Positions 43,369 through 52,036 of a DNA stretch of 64,000 bases are shown here, one piece after another. The translations under genes and the position numbers were made by a program. The stretch's first letter is position 1; each line of letters opens with the position of its first letter. The DNA lies in assembly GCF_000784355.1 (NCBI RefSeq), contig NZ_KN360930.1, positions 62,001 through 126,000 of the forward strand, given 5' to 3'. The notes under the pieces were generated by a model. That model saw only the letters and a program-made list of their open reading frames with translations. It ran no database searches and had not been told where the DNA came from. Origin of the DNA: Methanolacinia paynteri (GTDB lineage Archaea > Halobacteriota > Methanomicrobia > Methanomicrobiales > Methanomicrobiaceae).

Positions 43369-44016
43369 ATGCATCACGTTGACGTGAGTATTGAAAAGGA
43401 TATTTTTGAGGCAAACAACAGACTCGCACATAAAAACCACCATCTTTTAAAGGATCACGGAATTCGCGGGTTTGACCTTTTGGGGGCGATCGGTTCGGGG
43501 AAAACCTCCCTTATAGAAAGAATTGTGCCCGAACTCGTAAAGCGTGGGCTTAAAACAGGTGCGATTGCAGGAGACGTCTGGGGTGACGACGACTTCCAGC
43601 GGATTGTGGCGACCGGTGCAAAGGCTGTTAATGCTAATACGGGTAAGGAGTGCCATCTTGATGCCCATATCGTAGAGCATGCACTCGAGCATCTCCCCCT
43701 CGATGAGATTGACATCCTTTTTATTGAAAATGTCGGAAACATGGTGTGCCCAACCGATTTCGCCCTCGGTGCAGAGAAACGTATAGTGGTTGTGAGCACG
43801 ACAGAGGGCGACGATGTCGTCAACAAACATCCCATGATGTTTCGCGGGTGCGATATCGCTGTAATCAACAAGGTGGATCTGGCGGAATACGTCGGATGCA
43901 ATGTCGAGAGAATGGTTGATGACATCGCGAAATATAATCCTGTAATGCCTGTATTTAAGACAAATCTTAAGACAGGGGACGGGATTTCGGAACTCACCGA
44001 AGAGATCCTGAAATGA
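43369..44016 (+). CDS. hypB: Hydrogenase nickel insertion GTPase HypB
   Basis: A GTPase that delivers Ni to [NiFe]-hydrogenases. The 215-aa protein has the Walker A loop GAIGSGKTSLIER (about residues 39-51), NANTGKECHLDAHIVEHALE with the metal-binding Cys-His pair, IENVGNMVCPTDFALGAEKR and the NKVDL guanine motif. The N-terminal His-rich tail of some bacterial HypB is absent apart from a short HH start. Start ATG 43369 is preferred to 43333. hypA is not adjacent. Confidence 0.95.
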   Translation: MHHVDVSIEKDIFEANNRLAHKNHHLLKDHGIRGFDLLGAIGSGKTSLIERIVPELVKRGLKTGAIAGDVWGDDDFQRIVATGAKAVNANTGKECHLDAHIVEHALEHLPLDEIDILFIENVGNMVCPTDFALGAEKRIVVVSTTEGDDVVNKHPMMFRGCDIAVINKVDLAEYVGCNVERMVDDIAKYNPVMPVFKTNLKTGDGISELTEEILK

Positions 44017-44056
44017 TCTCCATCCGGTGTTTTGCGGTGGAGTTAAATAACTAAAA

Positions 44057-44114
44057 ATTGAATATATATAGCACTTCAGTTGACTGCGGGAAAAGCGTTA
44101 TCAGCTTTTTCCTG
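44057..44114 (+). promoter_or_regulatory. Promoter and leader hairpin of rps8e
   Basis: GAATATATATAG near 44057-44068 is a strong archaeal TATA box, giving a start near 44085. A stem (GGAAAAGC / GCTTTTTCC, loop about 7) at about 44090-44113 lies at the beginning of the resulting leader, 33 nt before the S8e ATG. Confidence 0.5.
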
Positions 44115-44146
44115 TTGACGAGATAGTAATAGATATAGGTGTATCA

Positions 44147-44524
44147 ATGCTTTGGCAAGGAAGATCCGTAAGGAAAGTAACGGGCGGTCGTGTCCGTCTC
44201 GTTCGTGGTAAGAGAAGAATTGAAGTAGGCAGGGCTCCGGCAGACACTCACATCGGCGAGGTTCGCTACAAGGTGATCAGGACCCATGGCGGAAACTACA
44301 AGATGAGGGCTCTTCGTGCACAGTTTGCAAGTGTTTCAAACCCGAAGACCGGCGAGACAAAGAAGGTTATGATTGAGACCGTGGTCGAAAACCCGGCAAA
44401 CCCGAACTACGTCCGTCGTAACCTTTTGACGAAGGGCGCAATCATCAAGACAGAGCTTGGAAATGCAAGGATCCTGTCAAGGCCCGGCCAGGACGGCACA
44501 ATCAATGCCGTTCTGACTGAATAA
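44147..44524 (+). CDS. rps8e: Ribosomal protein S8e
   Basis: A 125-aa archaeal/eukaryotic small-subunit protein (eS8). MLWQGRSVRKVTGGRVRLVR and the RTHGGNYKMRALRAQFASVS motif, with the C-terminal VVENPANPNYVRRNLLTKGA segment, are diagnostic. It is monocistronic, with its own promoter and T-rich downstream sequence. Confidence 0.96.
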   Translation: MLWQGRSVRKVTGGRVRLVRGKRRIEVGRAPADTHIGEVRYKVIRTHGGNYKMRALRAQFASVSNPKTGETKKVMIETVVENPANPNYVRRNLLTKGAIIKTELGNARILSRPGQDGTINAVLTE

Positions 44525-44604
44525 TTTTTTTGTGTCGTTTTTCTTTTATCAATTTTAAATTCTGTACGTGCTCGAAACATACGTTTCATGAACGTTTCAT
44601 CGTA

Positions 44605-44656
44605 AAATCACTTCGTGATTTATCCTCAAAACAGTACAGGAATCATTCGATTCCTG
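44605..44656. repeat. Two adjacent perfect hairpins
   Basis: AAATCAC-ttc-GTGATTT (44605-44621) and CAGGAATC-attc-GATTCCTG (44637-44656) stand in the gap between rps8e and the next gene. They could end the S8e transcript or precede the next promoter (TTTTTATA, 44661-44668). Confidence 0.4.
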
Positions 44657-44690
44657 CACATTTTTATAGGAACCAAACAATTCTGTACTT

Positions 44691-45107
44691 ATGCGTAGAG
44701 TATACTTCCGCTTTCCTCTCAGGTGTGATCTTGATTTTGTGGCAGAAGAGCCTTTTATGACTGTCATCAGCAGAATCGGATCTTTCGACGGAGAACACAT
44801 AACGAAAAAAGTCGGGGACGAACTGGTAAAACTCGATCTGCAGGTTTTTGTTGCAAAGGATAAGACGGGTTTCGATAAGATTGAAAATATTCCCGGATTC
44901 TATGACACGACAACTGATACTGTGGATTTCAGGATTATGTTCAACGAGACGATCCTCACCGGTGAGAGGAGAATCCCACGCTCAACAACTTCATTTCTGG
45001 TAAAGGTTGAAGAGAAGGGGATGGCCTGCGACTGCTATATCGCAAAGGAAGGGGTTGCCGGCAATGTCGATGCACTCGACCTGAAGAACCTGATTCTCGG
45101 GAGGTAG
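44691..45107 (+). CDS. Unrecognised conserved-looking protein upstream of a DUF2240 gene
   Basis: I do not recognise the family. The 138-aa protein is soluble, with alternating strands and no signal peptide or membrane segment. It contains ISRIGSFDGEHITKKVGDEL in the first third and a DCYIAKEGVAGNVDALDLKN end. TTTTTATA at 44661-44668 would place the transcription start at the ATG itself (leaderless). It ends 3 nt before the DUF2240 gene, so the two are co-transcribed. Confidence 0.65.
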   Translation: MRRVYFRFPLRCDLDFVAEEPFMTVISRIGSFDGEHITKKVGDELVKLDLQVFVAKDKTGFDKIENIPGFYDTTTDTVDFRIMFNETILTGERRIPRSTTSFLVKVEEKGMACDCYIAKEGVAGNVDALDLKNLILGR

Positions 45108-45110
45108 ACT

Positions 45111-45575
45111 TTGACTCTTCAAATGACGATTGCCGCACCGTTCAGGAACATGGGCCGTAACCGTCTGAAGAAGTCCGAAATCGTTTTTTATCTCGCTATC
45201 GATCGCCACTGGATGAATCGCGAGCAGGCGGAGAAGGTGATCTCTATGGCGGATGCAGAGGGCCTGATCAGGAAAGAGGGAGACTATTATTCGATACCTG
45301 AGGAGTTTTCAAAAATAGACATACCTCTCGGCTATAAACCGTCGTCCGAGATATTTGAAAAAAAGGACCCTGTCGAATCCCTTGCCGCCGCCATTGCGGA
45401 AAAGAACGGGATCGAGATAAATGCAGTAATCTCGGAGATGAATGTACTCATGGAGGATGAGTTCGACGGCAACCTCCTTCCCGAGGCTGCGATAGTCATA
45501 CTTGCAAGAGAATACGGGGTCGGCTTTGAAGAATATCTTGATGAATTGAAGAAAAGTATTGGGAAAATAGATTAA
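45111..45575 (+). CDS. DUF2240 family protein
   Basis: A 154-aa archaeal protein of unknown function. It has a helical N-terminal half resembling a winged helix (RNRLKKSEIVFYLAIDRHWM, then MADAEGLIRKEGDYYSIP) and a C-terminal helix bundle with MNVLMEDEFDGNLLPEAAIV. The start is TTG 45111, with GGGAGG 6-7 nt before it; the ATG at 45123 is too far from that SD. It follows an unrecognised gene in the same unit. Confidence 0.75.
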   Translation: MTLQMTIAAPFRNMGRNRLKKSEIVFYLAIDRHWMNREQAEKVISMADAEGLIRKEGDYYSIPEEFSKIDIPLGYKPSSEIFEKKDPVESLAAAIAEKNGIEINAVISEMNVLMEDEFDGNLLPEAAIVILAREYGVGFEEYLDELKKSIGKID

Positions 45576-45581
45576 TCTTTT

Positions 45582-45989
45582 TTACTCCGCAGCTTCTGCG
45601 GGCTGTTCTTCGGGCTCGAAGTAGGACTTGAGATCCTTTGAACCGTATTCAACGACCTTTGCATTGATCTGGACGAAGTCTCCGGTGATCTCGGATGCCC
45701 TGATGGTCTTTCTCATGCGCTGACCGTCGTATGTGGGGTGGAACCCTGTACTCTCGGAGAGAAGGAGTCTTCTTTTGCCTGCACCGGGAAGATCCTTTCT
45801 TGCCGGAATTCCTGTTCTGTCTGTTGCGCCGGTGATCTCGATCGAGTAGCCCTCGAAACCGAGAAGGTCTCCCTTTATTACGTCGCCAACGCTCTTACCC
45901 ATTAATGATCCTGCCATCCCGCCGGTAGCCTCGATATTGTAAGCCATGCCGTTTTTGGGGTCGGACAATACTACTTTGAAATCTGCCAT
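45582..45989 (-). CDS. rps6e: Ribosomal protein S6e
   Basis: A 135-aa archaeal/eukaryotic small-subunit protein (eS6). It shows FKVVLSDPKNGMAYNIEATG, LMGKSVGDVIKGDLLGFEGY and the GSDRTGIPARKD-like ATDRTGIPARKDLPGAGKRR motif; the C-terminus has a short Glu/Ala tail. The archaeal form lacks the eukaryotic phosphorylated extension. It is 54 nt upstream of infB on the minus strand order (infB first), probably co-transcribed. Confidence 0.95.
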   Translation of the reverse strand: MADFKVVLSDPKNGMAYNIEATGGMAGSLMGKSVGDVIKGDLLGFEGYSIEITGATDRTGIPARKDLPGAGKRRLLLSESTGFHPTYDGQRMRKTIRASEITGDFVQINAKVVEYGSKDLKSYFEPEEQPAEAAE

Positions 45990-46043
45990 TGTGAATCTCC
46001 AATATTTAGGTCTTTATAATTTTGAGCTGTAACCTTAAAAAAA

Positions 46044-47858
46044 CTACTTACCCCAGAAGGGTTCGTCCTTTCTTTTCATGGAGGTGAATTCCTCCAAAAC
46101 TTCTTTCATTCCGGGGTCCAGCCGTCCAAGCATCTCTTTTTCGATTACCTTTACGTGGTTTTCCGGAATGTCGACAAAGAGCTGGTCGCCGACATCGATC
46201 TGCCTTCCAACTGTTGGCCCTTCAATCGATATCGCCACCTCCTTACCTTCTCCTGCTTCGGCTATGTTGTCCTGCCCGGACTTTATCTGTTTGATCCTGC
46301 CGACCTTTCTTCCGTCGAGGTGAACAAGGTTGATTCCGCTCTGGAGTTTGCCGCCGAGTACGCGAACGCCGACAACTGCCGGGTTGCTCTGCCTGAATAT
46401 GCAATCGGGGAGAAGGATGATCTTTGCAGGCATTATCAGCTTTTCAAATGTCTGTTTCTCGATCTCGCGACGGGTGTTCTCCTCCCACTCGAGATAGTCG
46501 TCGATGAGGTGGTATATAACTCCGCCCTGGAAGACCTTCACGTGCTTCATTGAGTTGTCGAGCAGCGTATCTATGGCGTCGGGAAGAAGCTGGGTGTTGA
46601 AGGCGAGGAGGATCGAGAGCAGGGGATTTCTGACCGTACCGACCTCTATGATGTCATGCCTGCTGACAGGTCCTACCTCCGCACGCATAATCGGGATGTT
46701 ATGCTCTTCAAGCTCCTTGGAAAGGGCTTCGAGGGCACCGATGGTGTCTGCCTTGATGTAGATTCCTTCGTCGGAGAGTTTGACCTCTATATCCTCCATC
46801 TCGTGGATGATGCTGTCGACGATCTCGTCCCTGTCGCCTTTGATCACTTTTATGGGCGAGCCTGCGACTGCATCGTCGAGATTTGGTGCGGCGACCTTGA
46901 TTCCCCTTGCTGCGGTTACGGATTTGACCCTCTCGAACTTGTCTTCCGTGAGGATCTCCTGCATCGGGCGGGGCTGGAGAAGGGACCTGACCTTGGTCTC
47001 GATTACGCCGTTTGTTCCGCCGACCGCGATCTCGTCGCCGACATTGAGCGTTCCGTCATAGAGGATGACGTCGAGTGTCGTTCCGAGGCCCTTCTCCTCC
47101 TTTACTTCGAGGACGGTTCCGATACCGGGGCCTTCGACCGATAAAGAGAGGCCTTCGGTCATGTAACGTTGTGCAAGCCCGATCATGACCATGAGGAGAT
47201 CGGGGACGCCTTCGCCGGTGACTCCGCTTACGGGAACGATTGCTACATTCTTGGAAAAATCCTTTATCCTGTCGTATCTCTCGCTGTTGATGCCTTCTTC
47301 GGAGAGTTTCCCGACTATCTCGTAGGTCTTGTTCTCTATATCGGTCTGGACCCTTTCGTTCTGCGCCTTGTAGCACTTGAGGAAGGGGGCATTTTCGTTT
47401 ACTCTCCACCCGTGAATCCTGTCGATCTTTGTTGCGGCTACGACGAACGGGGTCTTGAAGTTTTTGAGTATGTGCAGCGCTTCGATAGTCTGCGGCTGGA
47501 ACCCTTCGTTTATGTCGACGACGAGGATTGCCATGTCGGCCAGCGCTCCGCCTCTTGCCCTGAGGGTGGTGAACGCGTGGTGGCCGGGAGTGTCGATAAA
47601 AAGGAGGCCGGGGATATCGAAGTGCATTTTGCCTTCCGTTCCGCTCATCTTTTCAATGGCTTCGAGGGGTATTATTGTCGCACCGATATGCTGTGTGATT
47701 GCACCCTCCTCCTTTGCCACGACCGACGATCCCCTGATCTTGTCGAGCAGGGAGGTCTTGCCGTGGTCTACGTGCCCAAGTACGCATGCGATTGGCGTTC
47801 TGAGCGAGGAAGATGCGGAACCTGTGTTGGATTTCTTCTGACTCTTTTTCTTTGCCAT
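46044..47858 (-). CDS. infB: Translation initiation factor aIF5B (IF-2 family)
   Basis: A GTPase for subunit joining. The 604-aa protein has a short Lys/Ser-rich N-terminus, then the G domain: GHVDHGKTSLLDKIRG (P-loop), GAITQHIGAT, FIDTPGHHAFTTLRARGG (G3) and TKIDR (G4). Domains II to IV follow. No intein is present, although many archaeal infB genes carry one. Length and order match aIF5B/eIF5B cores. Confidence 0.96.
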   Translation of the reverse strand: MAKKKSQKKSNTGSASSSLRTPIACVLGHVDHGKTSLLDKIRGSSVVAKEEGAITQHIGATIIPLEAIEKMSGTEGKMHFDIPGLLFIDTPGHHAFTTLRARGGALADMAILVVDINEGFQPQTIEALHILKNFKTPFVVAATKIDRIHGWRVNENAPFLKCYKAQNERVQTDIENKTYEIVGKLSEEGINSERYDRIKDFSKNVAIVPVSGVTGEGVPDLLMVMIGLAQRYMTEGLSLSVEGPGIGTVLEVKEEKGLGTTLDVILYDGTLNVGDEIAVGGTNGVIETKVRSLLQPRPMQEILTEDKFERVKSVTAARGIKVAAPNLDDAVAGSPIKVIKGDRDEIVDSIIHEMEDIEVKLSDEGIYIKADTIGALEALSKELEEHNIPIMRAEVGPVSRHDIIEVGTVRNPLLSILLAFNTQLLPDAIDTLLDNSMKHVKVFQGGVIYHLIDDYLEWEENTRREIEKQTFEKLIMPAKIILLPDCIFRQSNPAVVGVRVLGGKLQSGINLVHLDGRKVGRIKQIKSGQDNIAEAGEGKEVAISIEGPTVGRQIDVGDQLFVDIPENHVKVIEKEMLGRLDPGMKEVLEEFTSMKRKDEPFWGK

Positions 47859-48035
47859 TGTTCTCTCTCCAAAAAAGCCGCGGGAAGGGATAATTCAGAA
47901 TCTTATTACCAGACTGTCCTATACTATTAGATACAGATGATTATTATCCTATCTTATAAAGCCCTGCATTTAACCAAATCCAGGACTAAAAGATAATCTT
48001 AATCTATAATGTCCATCAAAATAAATAAGCCATTT

Positions 48036-48107
48036 GCCGGGGTAGGGTAGTGGTTATCCTCAGGGATTGTGGCTCCCTGGACTCGGGTTCAAATCTCGGC
48101 CCCGGCC
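48036..48107 (+). tRNA. tRNA-His (anticodon GTG)
   Basis: A 72-nt gene. The acceptor GCCGGGG pairs with CCCCGGC, the anticodon stem AGGGA/TCCCT encloses TTGTGGC (anticodon GTG), and the T arm is TCGGG-TTCAAAT-CTCGG with two wobble pairs. The discriminator base is C, as expected of tRNA-His. CCA is not encoded; a T-run follows. An AT-rich accessory block begins about 110 nt downstream. Confidence 0.95.
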
Positions 48108-48216
48108 TTTTTGATTATTTTATTTTGCAAGAAGAACTGCTTTTTTTGGATTTTTCATTAAAATTTGTAATTTTAATAGATCACATTATCAACTAGATCA
48201 GTTTAAAAAATAATTT

Positions 48217-49200
48217 ATGAAAGTCAATTATAGACGTTTTGATGATAAAGGGCAGGATATTAGTGAAGTAGATCATCTTGACATCAAATATTCTGATTTA
48301 ATTCATGCGTGTATTACCATTGGCGAACCATCATATGAAGCAGCTAGAAATAAATTCCTCGAAATACCCGAATTTGGATATCACAAAATTTTTGCGATTT
48401 TAACATCATTAGATTGCCAAAATGATGAAATAATTCAAAACCCGGCCTGTAATAATTTAGAACAAAGTGAAAAAGTCGTACTATCCTTTTGGACAGGTAT
48501 GATCTTTGCAAAAATTGTGGCAGAAAGAATTCTTGACGTATCTTGGCCCACACATGTGCGAATGATGCAAAAAGAATGTCCTGAAGACATTGTATTCAAT
48601 TCTTCCGATTCTAACTTATTACCAGATTTTATTGGAAAGGATAATAATACTGATAATTGGCATATTATTGAAGCCAAAGGTCTTCGAAATAATCCCTTAA
48701 AAGAAAAAAGAAAAAAATATAAAGAACAGACTGAGTCCATAGCAACAATAAAAGGTAAAAAGCCAAAAACACGAAACTACTGTATAACCCATCTTCAATC
48801 CGCTATTGAAATTGAACTGGTAGATCCTAAAAAAGATCCTGAAGTCATATTAAAGCTAGATTTTGAGCTTAAAAATTTACAGAATTATTACTATAAAAAT
48901 ATAATAACCTTCCTTAAAAAAAATGAAAAAAATAATAGCTCCGATCAAAAATACCCGTTCATATACAAGAAGATTCCATGTCTTTGTTATATTAAAAAAG
49001 AGTGCTTCATCGGAATTGTAAAAGGAATATATGAGCAGGTTCTAAGTGAAAAAGTCGTAAAAAATTTACAGATAGAAGATATTCAAATTTTAAAAAATGA
49101 ACTTGCCGATCATTTTCAACTAAATTCAAAAGAACAAGAAAAAGATTATGAACCAGATATTTCCCTAGGATCTGATGGAATTTTCGTTGTAATTAAATAA
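48217..49200 (+). CDS. Unrecognised AT-rich protein with PD-(D/E)XK nuclease-like motif
   Basis: A 327-aa protein, Lys/Asn/Ile-rich and much more AT-rich than core genes. Near residues 133-155 it reads LLPDFIGKDNNTDNWHIIEAKG: PD, then after about 11 residues E-A-K, the core of a PD-(D/E)XK nuclease fold. No methylase or specificity protein is recognised nearby. It is the first gene of an accessory module behind tRNA-His and could be a defence or mobile-element nuclease. The motif is visible; the function is inference. Confidence 0.5.
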   Translation: MKVNYRRFDDKGQDISEVDHLDIKYSDLIHACITIGEPSYEAARNKFLEIPEFGYHKIFAILTSLDCQNDEIIQNPACNNLEQSEKVVLSFWTGMIFAKIVAERILDVSWPTHVRMMQKECPEDIVFNSSDSNLLPDFIGKDNNTDNWHIIEAKGLRNNPLKEKRKKYKEQTESIATIKGKKPKTRNYCITHLQSAIEIELVDPKKDPEVILKLDFELKNLQNYYYKNIITFLKKNEKNNSSDQKYPFIYKKIPCLCYIKKECFIGIVKGIYEQVLSEKVVKNLQIEDIQILKNELADHFQLNSKEQEKDYEPDISLGSDGIFVVIK

Positions 49201-49231
49201 TTAATAGATGCTAAAAAAATACGAAATTCCA

Positions 49232-49588
49232 TTATTTTTTCTTTAATTCTATCCGATTGTGCTGATTTTTGTTTCTTCTATATTCAACCATTTTTAAATG
49301 AAACATAATTGAGGCTATCATAGATGCATACTTTGGACTATGTAGAGAAGATATCGTTTGATACTTCTGGATATATTCTCCAAGGCCACCCTCAATAGGA
49401 TCATCCCATTTTGCACCTAAGGGGTACCAATCAGATGTTTTAAAGAAATTATCACGAATATCATCAATTAGGATTTTTGGAAATGCTAGCGGAGTCGATC
49501 CCCAATCGACGTAATAATGCTGTTCAGTCAGTCTTACATAAATCTGAGATCCGTTTCCACTTAGTGGATGACAGATGAAGGATTCCAT
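49232..49588 (-). CDS. Unrecognised small protein of the AT-rich module
   Basis: A 118-aa protein on the strand opposite its neighbours. Aromatic-rich segments include QHYYVDWGSTPLAFPKILID and DWYPLGAKWDDPIEGGLGEY. There is no signal peptide or membrane segment. The family is unknown to me. It lies between the nuclease-like gene and a two-gene unit, in sequence of about 33% GC by eye. Confidence 0.55.
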   Translation of the reverse strand: MESFICHPLSGNGSQIYVRLTEQHYYVDWGSTPLAFPKILIDDIRDNFFKTSDWYPLGAKWDDPIEGGLGEYIQKYQTISSLHSPKYASMIASIMFHLKMVEYRRNKNQHNRIELKKK

Positions 49589-49689
49589 AATAAAATGGAA
49601 GAGCCTTTTGAATAGATAATAATTTGTGATAATTCATATTGTAGAATTCTCAAAAGATATATTAGATTATAAAATAAGTCAATTAAATA

Positions 49690-50697
49690 ATGCAAAGTGA
49701 TGATTTTGAATTATACTTATCAAAAGACATCGTCCAAGGAGAAAAAGTTCCTTTTTATATTTTATGGGATTGTAATGATGTTTCAAAAATTGAATTAGAT
49801 ATTGATGGTTTTACTGAAATTAGTGAATTTCATAATGTACGTGATGGTTTTAATTCTGAAAGTAATAAATTAGATATTACTGATTTAAAGACAAAAAATT
49901 ATTTAGGAGGAATATTGAATACAGTATCTTCTGAAGATCCCTTTCAACCTGCAAATTTAAGAGTTCATTTAGTAAAATCTGACGGTTCTTCTATTATAAA
50001 TGAAGAAAAACGCATATTATATTCAACTATTTTAGAGATATCAAAAATTCCGGAAATAATACATATACCATTTAATGAAAAACCGATAAATATCCAATTA
50101 AAAGGTTCAACAACTGTATTTATAGATATTAATACTGAAGAAGGAAGTGAAGTTAAATTTGAATTACCAAAAGATATTCAAAATGCAATTGAAAAATTTA
50201 TTTTTTCTTTTATGGAAGGGTTAGAAAAATTAAAAGAATCATATAGTGAATATAGTAAATTTATTGATGTTTTATTAGATGTAATGAAAAAATCAGACAG
50301 AGTGTCTGAAAGACAATTTATAGATTATGCTGAGAACGAATTTGAATCCTTTTCTCCAACAGAAGAATTTATAGAAGCATTTTCTTTAGTTATAGATAAT
50401 GCATTAAGTAATAGTGCAAGCTTGAAGGATTTGTATTTTAGACCTTTGATAGAATATTTTGAAGCATCCGCTACAGATAAAGGATTTTTAAAATCTCCGT
50501 TTTTAGGTATAAATTTGCATAAGGGTCGTTTCAAGCTTAAAGGTAGAATTACTTATGAAAATATTCTTGAAAAAGAAGGAATCATAAAAAAGAATCATAA
50601 TTATGCAGTCCCTTTTGAGACTATTATTGAATGTTCAAATGAAGGGATGGTTAGCTTAAAGGATTTAATTGATATTCAGAGGATTGAAGATGGTTAA
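49690..50697 (+). CDS. Unrecognised protein, first of a coupled pair
   Basis: A 335-aa protein that I do not recognise. The first 110 residues appear beta-rich (FELYLSKDIVQGEKVPFYIL), the middle forms amphipathic helices (about 160-250), and the end has short strands. No membrane segment or catalytic motif stands out. It overlaps the next gene by eight bases, so the two are translationally coupled and may act together. Confidence 0.6.
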   Translation: MQSDDFELYLSKDIVQGEKVPFYILWDCNDVSKIELDIDGFTEISEFHNVRDGFNSESNKLDITDLKTKNYLGGILNTVSSEDPFQPANLRVHLVKSDGSSIINEEKRILYSTILEISKIPEIIHIPFNEKPINIQLKGSTTVFIDINTEEGSEVKFELPKDIQNAIEKFIFSFMEGLEKLKESYSEYSKFIDVLLDVMKKSDRVSERQFIDYAENEFESFSPTEEFIEAFSLVIDNALSNSASLKDLYFRPLIEYFEASATDKGFLKSPFLGINLHKGRFKLKGRITYENILEKEGIIKKNHNYAVPFETIIECSNEGMVSLKDLIDIQRIEDG

Positions 50698-51625
50698 TTT
50701 AAAGGATACAAAAGAACTTCTTGAAATTGCAAAGGAGATTTCAGATTGGCTAAAAGGAGAGAAATATGATTCACTAGAGATCAATTGTATGAGCAATATC
50801 GGAACTTATTCTACGACAGTCAATGTTAACAGTGTCTTTTCAAAATGGGCTAATAAGAGTTATCCTGGAGAAAAAAAATTTAGTTCTAACGAAATATATG
50901 ATATAAAAGCATTCAGTTTAAAACCTATTCCTGGTAAAATTGATGATGCAGTTTCACGGGAAAATGGAATAATCACTTTACATTTAAATAAGTTATTAAA
51001 TTATGATTTATTTCGTATAGAAGTCCATGTAAAAATGGACCAAGATTTTTTAGATAGTTTAGTAAGAAAGAGATCTTCGCCAGAACCATTGCAGGATGCT
51101 ACAAAATATCATTTGTCCGCTCAGTTAAAAGATCCTGAAAGTTTAATCAGTGGGTTTTCAGATTTAGAAATTGATGAATATCCTGTAACTGCGGATGTTC
51201 AAATCCAGAATTGCATTAATACAAATATTGCCCCATATTTGAATGATTTAGCTAAAGTTGAAGCACAAATGTTGGCAGAGGAAGATCCTCATAGTGTTCA
51301 AAAAGTTATGAAACTGCATAAAGAAAAGATTCGGTTAAGGAAAAAAGGGGAGAAAACCGATGTATTAGATAAATTAAATGATGTCTCAATGTTTTTACAA
51401 CCTTCTAAATTTCTCAATTATGTGAAGATGGACAATTCTACAGAATTCCGTCTCCACCAGTGTGAATGGGGAAATTTATTCCGAGCTTTAGGAATGATAC
51501 ATTTACCTGAAAAAATGGGAGTAATTACAAGAACGGATTTAACTATCAATAAACCTGCTACATCTGGAGTATTACTCTATGAGAAAAATAAATTTTCAGA
51601 AGAATTAAATGGACTATTTAAGTAA
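50690..51625 (+). CDS. Unrecognised protein, second of a coupled pair
   Basis: A 311-aa protein of unknown family. It has an N-terminal helix (LKDTKELLEIAKEISDWLKG), a strand-rich middle and a charged helix around 200-230. ATG 50690 has AGAGG upstream and overlaps the previous gene; a TTG seven codons earlier is less likely. It is the last intact gene of the AT-rich module, ending just before a transposase remnant. Confidence 0.6.
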   Translation: MVNLKDTKELLEIAKEISDWLKGEKYDSLEINCMSNIGTYSTTVNVNSVFSKWANKSYPGEKKFSSNEIYDIKAFSLKPIPGKIDDAVSRENGIITLHLNKLLNYDLFRIEVHVKMDQDFLDSLVRKRSSPEPLQDATKYHLSAQLKDPESLISGFSDLEIDEYPVTADVQIQNCINTNIAPYLNDLAKVEAQMLAEEDPHSVQKVMKLHKEKIRLRKKGEKTDVLDKLNDVSMFLQPSKFLNYVKMDNSTEFRLHQCEWGNLFRALGMIHLPEKMGVITRTDLTINKPATSGVLLYEKNKFSEELNGLFK

Positions 51626-51639
51626 TCTTTTTCAATACA

Positions 51640-51811
51640 TGATTTCAATCAGAAAAATGGATCCAGAGAGATATGGAAGAAACCATATTTTCAGTGTTAA
51701 AAAAATATGGGAAGAATGCCAGATTGAGAAATATACAATCAAATTGAAGAGATTAAATTTGGAATGCTGGTTCATAATATGGCATTTAAGAACAGAAAGT
51801 TTTCTCCATAG
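51640..51811 (+). pseudogene. Frameshifted C-terminal remnant of an IS5-like transposase
   Basis: One frame reads MEETIFSVLKKYGKNARLRN from 51673. The next frame continues from 51740 as QIEEIKFGMLVHNMAFKNRK to a TAG at 51809-51811. Joined, they match the end of archaeal IS5/IS4-like transposases (E-x-x-F-SVLK, then Q-x-x-E-I-K and VHN). A +1 shift separates the halves and the rest of the gene is gone. A 76-codon frame over the same bases (51609-51839) is therefore not a gene. Confidence 0.7.
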
Positions 51812-51862
51812 CCTCAAATTCAAAAAAAGAGATTTTTGATAAGGTTTAATCTTTAGTCTTGC

Positions 51863-52036
51863 TTAATTATTCTCGTCCATTCCGCCGTCGACTTTAGACA
51901 CTGCACACTTATGTGAATTGTCATGACAGCGCCTGCACATCTCGATTGTGCATGTCTCGCCCGTGCACGGGCCTTTTTCTTCCTTGCTCTTGTTTCCGTT
52001 TTCGATATTTGTATTCGCTGAATTTTCTTCCGGCAT
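51863..52036 (-). CDS. Small Cys-rich hydrophilic protein
   Basis: A 57-aa ORF from the ATG at 52034-52036 to a TAA at 51863-51865, with GAGGA 7-8 nt before the start. The first 20 residues are Asn/Glu/Lys-rich. The rest has five Cys and a His: C24-x4-C29-x4-C34-x2-C37-H38-x6-C44, including CRRCHDNSHKC, which could bind a zinc ion or an Fe-S cluster. Codon use resembles the core genome, not the AT-rich module to its left. Family not recognised. Confidence 0.6.
   Translation of the reverse strand: MPEENSANTNIENGNKSKEEKGPCTGETCTIEMCRRCHDNSHKCAVSKVDGGMDENN

Noticed and set aside
43317-43370. N-terminal extension of SRP19 to the ATG at 43370.
   Set aside because: The extra 18 residues have no counterpart in SRP19 and overlap the start of hypB on the opposite strand.
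51609-51839. 76-codon plus-strand ORF at the end of the AT-rich module.
   Set aside because: The other two frames over the same bases spell the two halves of a transposase C-terminus, so this frame is a shadow of a pseudogene.
48036-51840. A second tRNA-integrated island in tRNA-His.
   Set aside because: I looked for a copy of the tRNA-His 3' end near 51.8-52.1 kb and found none, so integration into the tRNA is not supported; the AT-rich block may have entered by IS activity.
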